From CAYQUC01 sp964514215 (GTDB lineage Bacteria > Pseudomonadota > Gammaproteobacteria > UBA6429 > Thiohalophilaceae), in contig CAZEPW010000015.1 of the NCBI GenBank assembly GCA_964514215.1, forward strand, positions 1 through 64,000: DNA of 64,000 nucleotides, given 5' to 3'. The notes beneath the pieces are model-generated. The model was not told the origin of the DNA. It worked only from the letters and a program-made list of their open reading frames with translations, and made no database searches. Within the stretch, counting starts at the first letter, position 1, and every line of letters begins with the position of its first letter. Of the stretch, positions 9,701 to 16,930 are shown piece by piece. The translations under genes and the position numbers were made by a program.

Positions 9701-12097
9701 ACAGTAACCAATCCAGAATCAGTTGTAGCTGGTCAGCCTAAAACAATTACTCGTGATTATGGTTTTGGTAATACCGCAGGTGTTGTTACTATTAATGGCA
9801 TTGAGGTTCCGACATTAACCTGGTCTGATGAAGTAATAACCTTGGCGATTCCAAATAGTGGTAGCTTGGATATCAAGCGTTTTGATAATCGACATACTCA
9901 AGCCGGTATTCAAGTGACGGTTGGTGGTAATGTTGTTGTTGTGCCACAAGGTGGCAGCATTCAAGATACTATTGATAGTGCCGCGGTAACAACAGGTACA
10001 ACTGTTGTTGTTCCACCAGGAACTTATAACGAAATGGTTGTTATGCATAAACCAATTAAGTTGCAAGGTTCAGGTGCTTCAACAATTATCACAGCAGCTA
10101 ATGTTCCCTCGAATAAATTACAAGATTGGGATACTTTAGTGAATGGTTTAATTAACCAAACACCGAGTCCTATCGATATCTTACCGCAGCAAGAAGTTGG
10201 TGCATTATTACCAGAACAAATTACTTTGTTCACCGAAGCAGGTGCAGGCATTATTGTATTAGCTAAAAATGCAACGCCTGCAAATGGTGGTTTCGGTAAG
10301 CTTCCAGTACTCGATGAAAATGGAAATCCTGTTATTGTAGGTGGACATGGCGAACGTGTTGCTTTAGTTGAAACAGTTGCTCGAATTGATGGTATTTCAA
10401 TTACTGGTTCAGATAACGGTGGTGGTATTGTTGTTAATGGCTACGCGAATGATTTAGAAATTAGCAATAACCGAATTTACGGTAACTTTGGTATTTATTC
10501 TGGTGGTATTCGTGTTGGACATCCTACTTTGCTTAATGCAACGGAAGATGGTTATGCAAATGCATTAAATGACAATATTTTAATTCATCACAACTACGTT
10601 GCTGGAAATGGTGCGAGTAATGGTTATGGTGGTGGCATAAGCATGAATCATGGTTCTAAAGCTTATCAGGTCACTAAAAACTTTGTATGTGGTAACTTCA
10701 CCCAAGGTAATGGTGGTGGTATCGGACATATCGGTTTGGGCTCTCCAACTTCACCACTATCTACATCTTTAATTGCTGATAATACCATTATCTTTAATCA
10801 GTCATTTAGACAACAAAATGCAGTTTCAGGTGGTGGAATGTTTATTGGTGGTGGTGCACCGATTGCTCCTGGTGTTTTAAGTCCGGGTGCAGGTAATATT
10901 ATTATTGACGCTAACCTTATCCAAGGTAATAACGCCGGTGCTGGTAACGGTGGTGGTATTAGTTTTGCTAAGGTAAATGGTCGAGACGCATTATTACAAC
11001 GTGAAAATAGTTTATACAATATTACAATGACTAATAATATTGTTGTTAATAATGTTGCTGGTTTAGCGGGTGGTGCTGTGTCATTACTTGATACTGTTCA
11101 TATGGATATGGTTAATAATACCATTGCTTATAATGATAGTACGGCTACCAGCGGTGAAGCATTTTGTGACCCAGTAATGACAACGGTTTGTAGCGCAGTG
11201 CTATCACAACCACGTATTGCAGGGGTTGCGTCATATGCACACACTACAAGATTGAAAGATGCTCTTGCAGTGTTTCTACACGGTAATGAACTTGCTCAGC
11301 TTGGACTTTTCTCTAATCCCGAGTTCGCTAACAATATTGTTTGGAATAACCGCTCTTTTCACTTTCAAGTTAATCAAGGAAATGTTGTGACGCCATTTGA
11401 GTTAATTCCTGATGGTATTAACGATTATGGTGTGATTGGTGTTGCAGGTAATTTAGATCCTGAGTCAAGTGTGTTAACCAATACAACAGGAACTGATGTT
11501 TCTAACTCTAGTGCCGATCCTTTATTTGTGAATGCATATGTTAATGCACCAATTGATCAAGTTGCTGTTGTGAATCAACTTGAATTAACAACGATTCTAG
11601 GTGTACAACCTGCATTTGATGAAGGTGGTAATTTTATAGATCTACGCTATGGTCCATTAACGTTAACGCAACCAAGTTTATCGCCAAATAATGATCTTGG
11701 TAGTAATTATCGTATTACACAAAATAGCTCGGCTATTAATTTAGGCAGTGTTGATCTCTTACGAAGAATAGCACAGCTTGATTTTGATATTGATAATGAT
11801 GAACGTCATAATCGAATTGATGCGGGTGCAGATCAATTAGTAGGGGCGCCTCTGGAAGTCGTTAACGGTGTGGCTTTAAATGGTGTAGCAACAACGACAG
11901 CAAGGTCACTACTGCCAGCATCTAATTCGACTATCTCAAGTGGTGGTGGTTGTACTATACAAGTTGCTTCCCGATTTGATCCGCTTCTTCCTATGTTGCT
12001 GTTGTTCTCACTACTCTATGTTATTCGTCGTCAATTCACGAACAAGAGAGTAGGGAAAACAAAGCCAAATAACGCAGCAATAAATAGCGAGGTGTAA
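6731..12097 (+). CDS. Giant secreted SdrD/Cna-B-like and parallel beta-helix protein with JDVT-CTERM-like tail
   Basis: About 1788 residues. I prefer the GTG at 6731, which has GGATGAGGG just upstream and opens directly on the signal peptide (MNGAKLFNKISIS to FSANA); an in-frame TTG at 6713 is the longer alternative. The first half holds beta-sandwich repeats of the SdrD/Cna-B sort (QSVFYDTNGNGFRDPGEVG and SGIVYYAVTRAE). Next come an IPT-like segment and a right-handed parallel beta-helix (from about residue 1060, starting VPQGGSIQDTIDSA and rich in NN..GGG turns). The C-terminus is SGGGCTIQ, FDP seven residues after the Cys, a hydrophobic helix, then RR. This is the sorting-tail type shared by four proteins in the cluster. 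It lies 3 bp before the first multicopper-oxidase gene, so it heads an operon. A scaffold or surface-structure role is inferred; no catalytic site was recognised. Confidence 0.8.
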   Translation: MNGAKLFNKISISTILIALFCSISFSANALTSVTVKNGITGITYNNFRWVIEEDQTYDIKAGQTCISGNIADYKECLSLNFHKSYMPVIAQGITSTATATNWDSLNLDPNKRYFISILPDNASGQAMGGAQIAAGQGNVEIVVTTKNLATAQIRIFVFNDVAPTNNTPQPGELGLANFDIKLEDAGGRYGASGQQIKTDVYGNPLGSRYTPAGDLIAGSGDGSLLTGADGYVTIKNLAPAKYGIRVVPPTGSNYVQTSTIEGTPIVDAWVKADEPPYFAEFGPPGPHVFIGFVDLDEPSKLTGGVTISGQISAIHNSRPPAFDFFSGTPVSSCVVALNDSNGVAVGEKLFAAKCDADSNFTIPNVPAGNYSLSFWDIPLDYIFGQYAVTVGVTDIVVNPSLFPWFARIEQSVFYDTNGNGFRDPGEVGMPEVATGIRWRDGTVYQGFPTDAGGEAPYDQVFPFFSWLVAEVDYSRYKATGVTVTVDNGGFLAPGENLNPQIQTGVGASADGLTRTETGEVLTQAFQGFLGQTNKIEWGKQVYTTAEIRAGANGGISGIVYYAVTRAEDDPEFAAAEVWEPGIPRIQVELYEYDAVSGGIKDTNLNGVIDKADVDNYPLGWSTGGIMGVEDFDNHPADDVFNAGDAIQITTTDSWDDNVPTNCVSTASSPVFSADGVYDTDCFDGLRNFNQVRPGVFDGGYAFGDIPAGDYIVATGDHPAYKTVKEEDKNVDFGVTFVQPNLLPPSCVGTRTSAVPFDFSLFPVTDDTGATVSPLGAGTLTPLCNEKLVKLNGGKNAAADFFLFTDVPVAGHIMGFILNDLANEFDRNSPTFGEKYSPPFLPISIRDWKGNVIGRTYSDRWGSFNVLVPSTYTENLPSSSGISPNMLTTCMNDPGPIPGFDAAGNPAMVVDPNYQKQYSQFCYTFNYMPGVTTYLDTPVLPIAAFSGIGQEALDCEYQNGTPVIWQTLGSVAGPVVARAGDTLTLISAGLTTVTNPESVVAGQPKTITRDYGFGNTAGVVTINGIEVPTLTWSDEVITLAIPNSGSLDIKRFDNRHTQAGIQVTVGGNVVVVPQGGSIQDTIDSAAVTTGTTVVVPPGTYNEMVVMHKPIKLQGSGASTIITAANVPSNKLQDWDTLVNGLINQTPSPIDILPQQEVGALLPEQITLFTEAGAGIIVLAKNATPANGGFGKLPVLDENGNPVIVGGHGERVALVETVARIDGISITGSDNGGGIVVNGYANDLEISNNRIYGNFGIYSGGIRVGHPTLLNATEDGYANALNDNILIHHNYVAGNGASNGYGGGISMNHGSKAYQVTKNFVCGNFTQGNGGGIGHIGLGSPTSPLSTSLIADNTIIFNQSFRQQNAVSGGGMFIGGGAPIAPGVLSPGAGNIIIDANLIQGNNAGAGNGGGISFAKVNGRDALLQRENSLYNITMTNNIVVNNVAGLAGGAVSLLDTVHMDMVNNTIAYNDSTATSGEAFCDPVMTTVCSAVLSQPRIAGVASYAHTTRLKDALAVFLHGNELAQLGLFSNPEFANNIVWNNRSFHFQVNQGNVVTPFELIPDGINDYGVIGVAGNLDPESSVLTNTTGTDVSNSSADPLFVNAYVNAPIDQVAVVNQLELTTILGVQPAFDEGGNFIDLRYGPLTLTQPSLSPNNDLGSNYRITQNSSAINLGSVDLLRRIAQLDFDIDNDERHNRIDAGADQLVGAPLEVVNGVALNGVATTTARSLLPASNSTISSGGGCTIQVASRFDPLLPMLLLFSLLYVIRRQFTNKRVGKTKPNNAAINSEV

Positions 12098-12100
12098 CTG

Positions 12101-13387
12101 ATGTTTAATTTAGCAAATAAAACAGTGACGCATTTTTTACAAAACCGAACACAAATGGGGCAGTTTTCGATGAACTCTACATACTTAAAGGTATTACCGG
12201 CCGCTATAGTTAGCGCCTTAATGTTAGTGTCTGTGAATGCTAATGCCGCAGCATTTATTCAGTGTCCTGGTGATACTGATAGCAATGCTGTGGTTGATGA
12301 TCCGACAACACCTGCGAATGTTAAATGTATGCATCTTGGTGCAGGTGATGGTTACATCACTATGGCCGACGGTAAATTGCAATATATGTTTGGTTTTTCA
12401 GATTTAACTGGAATTGATCAAGGTTTGGCTTTAGACGCAGGTATTCGCGCTGCAGAATTTCCTGCGCCAACGATAACCTTAGATGAAGGAGATGAGTTTT
12501 ATCTGACCCTGACCAATATTGGTATGTCAGATCGACCCGATTTGGCCGACCCGCATACAGTCCATTTTCACGGTTTTCCTAACGCATCATCTTATTATGA
12601 TGGTGTGCCAGATTCCTCAATAAGTGTCAATTTAGGAGCCAGTTTAGCGTATTACTATAACGTTGTTCAGCCGGGTACATATATGTATCACTGCCATGTG
12701 GAAGCATCAGAACATATGCAAATGGGTATGATTGGTAACTTATACGTTAAACCAGCACAAAATAAATTGGCCGATCAAACGCCATTAGGGGCTAATTTTA
12801 CTCATAGCACCGGCAATGAATATGTTTATAACGATGGTGACGGTTCAACATATTATGACGTTGAATATCCAATGCAGTTATCGTCTTTTGACTCTGTTTT
12901 TCATGATGCCAGTATGAGTGTTCAACCACTGCCGTTTGCAAACATGTTTGATAACTATGGCATGATTAATGGACGTGGTTATCCTGATACTATCAATCCT
13001 GCTGTGCTACCTGCACCAGCAGAAAATGGTGGTAAGCCATCTCAAAAAGTTAGTTCAAATGTCGTTGCAACTGCAGGCCAAAAAATATTATTACGTTTTT
13101 CAAATTTAAGTGTAACGAATTATTTTAGTATTGCTGTTAATGGGTTAACCATGAAAGTTGTTGGTATTGGCGCAAGACTGTTACGCGGCCCCGATGGTAA
13201 AGACATTAGTTATAAAACTAACTCTGTTACCATTGGTGGTGGTGAATCACGGGATGTCATCATTGATACAACTGGTGTTGCACCTGGAACGTATTTTCTT
13301 TACACCACAAACTTAAATTACCTCAGTAATGGACCAGAAGATTTTGGTGGCATGATGACTGAAATTAAAATTTTACCTGTAATTTAA
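12101..13387 (+). CDS. Multicopper-oxidase-like protein A with type 1 copper ligands
   Basis: 428 residues with two cupredoxin domains. The ATG has GAGGTG about nine bases upstream. Met24 begins a classical signal peptide ending NANA, so the first 23 residues are an extension. Domain 1 has HFHG (His155, His157) and YHCHVEASEHMQMGM (His197, Cys198, His199, His205, Met210). It therefore keeps a type 1 copper site and two of the four His-X-His pairs of a trinuclear centre. Domain 2 (about residues 290-428) has a cupredoxin-like pattern but no His-X-His pair. There is no C-terminal sorting tail. The next gene encodes a protein with the complementary His pairs. Substrate unknown; laccase-like, manganese- or copper-oxidising activity are possibilities. 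Confidence 0.85.
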   Translation: MFNLANKTVTHFLQNRTQMGQFSMNSTYLKVLPAAIVSALMLVSVNANAAAFIQCPGDTDSNAVVDDPTTPANVKCMHLGAGDGYITMADGKLQYMFGFSDLTGIDQGLALDAGIRAAEFPAPTITLDEGDEFYLTLTNIGMSDRPDLADPHTVHFHGFPNASSYYDGVPDSSISVNLGASLAYYYNVVQPGTYMYHCHVEASEHMQMGMIGNLYVKPAQNKLADQTPLGANFTHSTGNEYVYNDGDGSTYYDVEYPMQLSSFDSVFHDASMSVQPLPFANMFDNYGMINGRGYPDTINPAVLPAPAENGGKPSQKVSSNVVATAGQKILLRFSNLSVTNYFSIAVNGLTMKVVGIGARLLRGPDGKDISYKTNSVTIGGGESRDVIIDTTGVAPGTYFLYTTNLNYLSNGPEDFGGMMTEIKILPVI

Positions 13388-13413
13388 TTAGTGACGTACT
13401 AGGAGAAATTAAA

Positions 13414-14784
13414 ATGAATATTTTTTTAAAACAATACAGCAAGTCACTAAAATGGGTGATTAGCATTTTAACAATGGTGGTGATAAGCACACCTGCTTAT
13501 GCTGTCATTGAAGGGATATCCGACACAACAGTGGCAGGCGCACCTGTCTTTAATTTAACTGCAAGTGAAGGTTATATAACAACGCCAGATGGTGATAGTT
13601 TGTTGATTTGGGGTTATGCAGCAGCCGGTGGTGTGATGCAGTATCCAGGGCCAACCATAATTGTAAATCAAGGTGACGTGGTTACGGTTAATTTAACCAA
13701 CAGTTTAAATGTGACGGTTCCTTTAGGTATTAAAACCTCAATGATTTTTCCTGGCCAACAAAATGTTACCGTAACAGGTGGAACGGCAGGGTTGATTACT
13801 AACGAAACAAGCGACCCTTTAGATGTTGTTACTTATACGTTTACAGCAACAACGCCTGGTACTTATATGTATCAAAGTGGCACTAGTCAAACAACTCAGT
13901 TAGAAATGGGCTTGATTGGCACTATCGTAGTACGACCAACTTTAGCTGCAACCATAACTGCTACACAGGCTTATGGCACAGCAGATACGGCATATGATTA
14001 TGAGTATTTATTTGTTTTAACTGAAATGGATCCACAAGTTCATTATGCAATTGAATTTGCAAACAGTCTTGCTGAAGTTGAAGCAATTGACAATACTGAA
14101 CATCATCCAGTGTTATGGTTTATCAATGGTCGTAATGGTCCCGATACCGTAGCACCTTCAAATGCACCGTATCTGCCTTATCAACCAATGGGCAGTTTGG
14201 TTCAGGTTCATCCGGGTGATACGGCATTAATCCGGTTTGTTAATGCCGGTCGCGATTTACATCCGTTCCACACTCACGGTAATCATTTTAAAATGTTAGC
14301 GCGTGATGGTCGATTAATGCAAAGCAGTCCTGCGGCAAACAGTGTTGATTTAGCGCGTGAAGATTTCACTTTACAAGCTGTGCCCGGTGCAACATACGAC
14401 GTATTATGGGGCTGGACTGGTGAAAAACTTGGCTGGGATATTCTTGGTGACGTTGCTGCTGATCCTGCATCTGCACATACCTGTGACACACCAAATGGTT
14501 ATGACACGGTTACAAAAGAATATTGTCCTGATCATAATAAACCCTTTCCAACAACACGCACCAACCAAGCGGAACTTTCCTTTGGTGGTTATTACAGTGG
14601 TAGCCCGTTTTTAGGTGCATTTGCTAATCTTCCTCCTGGTGAAGGTGGTTTAAATTTAAATGGTGGTATGTTCTATATGTGGCATTCACATAATGAAAGA
14701 GAAATTGTTAATAATGATATCTACCCTGGTGGCATGTTAACAATGATGGTCGTTGAGCCTTTCAACGTCGTAATACCTAAATAG
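13414..14784 (+). CDS. Multicopper-oxidase-like protein B with C-terminal trinuclear-type ligands
   Basis: 456 residues with signal peptide (ending TPAYA) and a clear ribosome site (AGGAG seven bases before the ATG). The N-terminal cupredoxin domain keeps the fold (YPGPTIIVNQGD) but has YMYQSG where oxidases have YHCH or YHSH, so it has no copper ligands. The C-terminal domain has HPFHTHGNHF (His283, His286, His288, His291) and YMWHSHNEREIVNNDIYPGGM (His424, His426, Met441). The Cys of the usual HCH is Ser425, so it has no type 1 copper. It therefore carries the two His pairs missing from protein A, 26 bp upstream. A shared A/B metal centre is inference. Confidence 0.85.
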   Translation: MNIFLKQYSKSLKWVISILTMVVISTPAYAVIEGISDTTVAGAPVFNLTASEGYITTPDGDSLLIWGYAAAGGVMQYPGPTIIVNQGDVVTVNLTNSLNVTVPLGIKTSMIFPGQQNVTVTGGTAGLITNETSDPLDVVTYTFTATTPGTYMYQSGTSQTTQLEMGLIGTIVVRPTLAATITATQAYGTADTAYDYEYLFVLTEMDPQVHYAIEFANSLAEVEAIDNTEHHPVLWFINGRNGPDTVAPSNAPYLPYQPMGSLVQVHPGDTALIRFVNAGRDLHPFHTHGNHFKMLARDGRLMQSSPAANSVDLAREDFTLQAVPGATYDVLWGWTGEKLGWDILGDVAADPASAHTCDTPNGYDTVTKEYCPDHNKPFPTTRTNQAELSFGGYYSGSPFLGAFANLPPGEGGLNLNGGMFYMWHSHNEREIVNNDIYPGGMLTMMVVEPFNVVIPK

Positions 14785-14794
14785 GGGGAGAGAC

Positions 14795-16030
14795 ATGAAA
14801 TTTAACAAATTAAAAACTAAACCTATGTTAAAGCAAGGATTAATGTTATCTGCCTTATTAGCAGCATCAATCCAAGCTAATGCTGCAGTACAAAATTTAT
14901 GTACGGGCGTTGTGACGAAACAAATGCCTGATGGTGTTCAGGTTGTTATGTGGGGTTATGGTTTTGATGATGCTAGTGCAACGTGTAGTTCAGCAACAGT
15001 ACCTGGACCGGAGATTATTGTTCCCGTTGGTGATACCGCTTTAACTATCAATTTACGTAATACTTTACCGGATTCCGTATCGGTTACAATACCGGGGTTA
15101 ACAACACCAACCGCTGTAGTGCCAGTACGAAATGCCAATGGTCGTGTTCGTTCGTTTACACACGAAACGGCAGCAGGTGCAACCGGTGTTTATGACTTCA
15201 CTGTGAAACCGGGTACATACTTGTATCAATCCGGAACCCATATTGCAAAACAAATTCAACTGGGTTTATACGGAGCTGCGATTCAAGAAAATACTGCAGC
15301 AGTTGCAGCAACGGCAACAACTCCAGCAGTTAAAGCAACTGCTTATGCCGGTGTTTCGTTCGACCGTTCTGTTACAATGCTTTATAGTGAAATAGATCCA
15401 ACATTACACCAAGCAGTTGCTGACTTAACTTATGGCACGCCTGCGTATTCAAGTACTATTAACTTTAAACCAAGATATTTTTTAGTTAATGGTGAAGCCT
15501 ATACTCTCGGAGTGGCGGCAACTGCAACAACACCATTAATACCTGCTACTGCTAAGATTTACGGCGGTTTACTTGGTTCAACTATATTGTTTCGTTTCTT
15601 AAATGCAGGACTTGAAAATCATGTTCCTATGATCAATGGACATCATGCGAGTATTGTTGCTGAATATGGCAATTTATATCCATATCCACGTTCACAATAT
15701 TCTGTGTTATTACCTGCTGGCCAAACTCGTGATGCGGTAATTACTGCTTCTGCTGCTGGTGATTTTTCAATATTTGATCGTCGTATGCGATTATCGAACA
15801 GCAGTCAGGCGGGAATAGGTGGTCTGTATTCTGTGATAACCATCGCTGATGTTAATCCAAATACGTTTACTGCTGCAGATACGAGCGGCACTACAAATGT
15901 AGCCGGAGCTTCAAGTGTAAGTACTGGCGGCGGTTGTACTGTTCAACGAAATTCGCGTTTTGATCCACTAATGCCATTACTTTTAGTGTTAGCATTAATT
16001 TATTTGGTAAGACGCATTCGATTTAAGTAA
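14795..16030 (+). CDS. Multicopper-oxidase-fold protein C, ligand-less, with JDVT-CTERM-like tail
   Basis: 411 residues, start preceded by GGGGAGAG. It has a signal peptide (to about residue 28, NANAA) and two cupredoxin-like domains resembling protein B (VPGPEIIVPVGD and YLYQSGTHIAKQIQLGLYG). None of the four His-X-His pairs or the type 1 Cys is present; the closest remnant is NGHHAS. The C-terminus is STGGGCTVQ, FDP seven residues after Cys381, a hydrophobic helix, then RRIRFK. It is 10 bp behind protein B, so A, B and C are one operon. The likely role is a structural subunit that anchors or positions A and B, which lack such tails. That role is inferred from the missing ligands and the tail. 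Confidence 0.8.
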   Translation: MKFNKLKTKPMLKQGLMLSALLAASIQANAAVQNLCTGVVTKQMPDGVQVVMWGYGFDDASATCSSATVPGPEIIVPVGDTALTINLRNTLPDSVSVTIPGLTTPTAVVPVRNANGRVRSFTHETAAGATGVYDFTVKPGTYLYQSGTHIAKQIQLGLYGAAIQENTAAVAATATTPAVKATAYAGVSFDRSVTMLYSEIDPTLHQAVADLTYGTPAYSSTINFKPRYFLVNGEAYTLGVAATATTPLIPATAKIYGGLLGSTILFRFLNAGLENHVPMINGHHASIVAEYGNLYPYPRSQYSVLLPAGQTRDAVITASAAGDFSIFDRRMRLSNSSQAGIGGLYSVITIADVNPNTFTAADTSGTTNVAGASSVSTGGGCTVQRNSRFDPLMPLLLVLALIYLVRRIRFK

Positions 16031-16134
16031 GTTGTCATCGGTGTAAAGCGATATCATCGTTCTCAAACTTAAATTGATTGTTGCATTGTTAGCAATACCG
16101 TACCATTTAATGCTTAATATAAAGGTTTAAATAT

Positions 16135-16174
16135 AATTCGGTAACCCTGTGTTGGGCTGCCGAATTTAGTTTTA
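16135..16174 (+). terminator. Hairpin terminator after the multicopper-oxidase operon
   Basis: AATTCGG at 16135-16141 pairs with CCGAATT at 16160-16166. An inner CCC/GGG stem closes the loop and TAGTTTTA follows. It lies about 105 bp after the stop of protein C and probably ends the operon that starts with the giant protein. Confidence 0.55.
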
Positions 16175-16285
16175 GAATTTATAAATCATTAAATAAAAAT
16201 GTTTAATGTCAGATGGATTGGATGGATGTAATAAGTAAGTTGATCGCAAGGAAATAAATTTAAACTTGAAGTAGAGACTTTATAA

Positions 16286-16894
16286 ATGAAATTAAAAATC
16301 AATACAGAAAATGTAATTTTTTCACAAACTTTATTGAATGGTGCAAAAGGACTGTTCACTATTACATTTATCTCATCACTATTACTATCAGTTTCGTGTT
16401 CAAAAAATAACGAACCAAAAATAAAAATTAACACTGATATAGTAAAAACTCAAAAACAACTCGATAGTTTTGAAAAAACCAAGGCCATGAGACAAGCTCG
16501 CCGTGAAAAAGCACTTTCATCCATAAATTTGGGTTATGTAGATCAATCTAAAATTGTTAGTAATGGTGAAAAATTTGGCGTGAAAATTTTAGCAGCTAGG
16601 TTAACCGCCAAAAATTATATGCTCGACTTTCGTTTTCATATTAGCGATATTGAAAAAGCCAAGGATATTATGCAACGAAAAATTCAAGCTAAATTAACGG
16701 TAGAAAAAGATAAATCAGAATTAGCCGTGCCAGTATCGTATAAATTAGGAGCGTTACGTCAGTCTGGTAATAATTTAGTTTCCAATAAAAATTATTTTAT
16801 GTTTTTTGCTAATCCCGGTGGTCATGTTAAAGCTGGTGATTTAGTGACTTTTGAACTCGGTGGTTTTAAAGCCGAACATATCACTGTGAATTAA
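16286..16894 (+). CDS. Putative small exported lipoprotein
   Basis: 202 residues. The N-terminus is unusually long before its hydrophobic stretch (about residues 22-37), which ends LLSVSC. Cys38 is a candidate lipidated residue, although the lipobox is weak because the -3 position is Ser. The mature part is Lys-rich with a short helical region (about 50-75) and then a beta-rich segment (FGVKILAARLTAKNYMLDF). I do not recognise the family. It lies between the multicopper-oxidase operon and the subtilase-like gene on the same strand and is 36 bp from the latter, so it probably belongs to the same envelope system. Confidence 0.6.
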   Translation: MKLKINTENVIFSQTLLNGAKGLFTITFISSLLLSVSCSKNNEPKIKINTDIVKTQKQLDSFEKTKAMRQARREKALSSINLGYVDQSKIVSNGEKFGVKILAARLTAKNYMLDFRFHISDIEKAKDIMQRKIQAKLTVEKDKSELAVPVSYKLGALRQSGNNLVSNKNYFMFFANPGGHVKAGDLVTFELGGFKAEHITVN

Positions 16895-16930
16895 AATCTA
16901 AAATAAAATTGGTAGCGTTTGAGAACTAAT

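Noticed and set aside
11327..11337. ATCCCGAGTTC similar to the MITE-like terminal repeat
   Set aside because: Only 11 bases match, inside a coding region, without a partner repeat.
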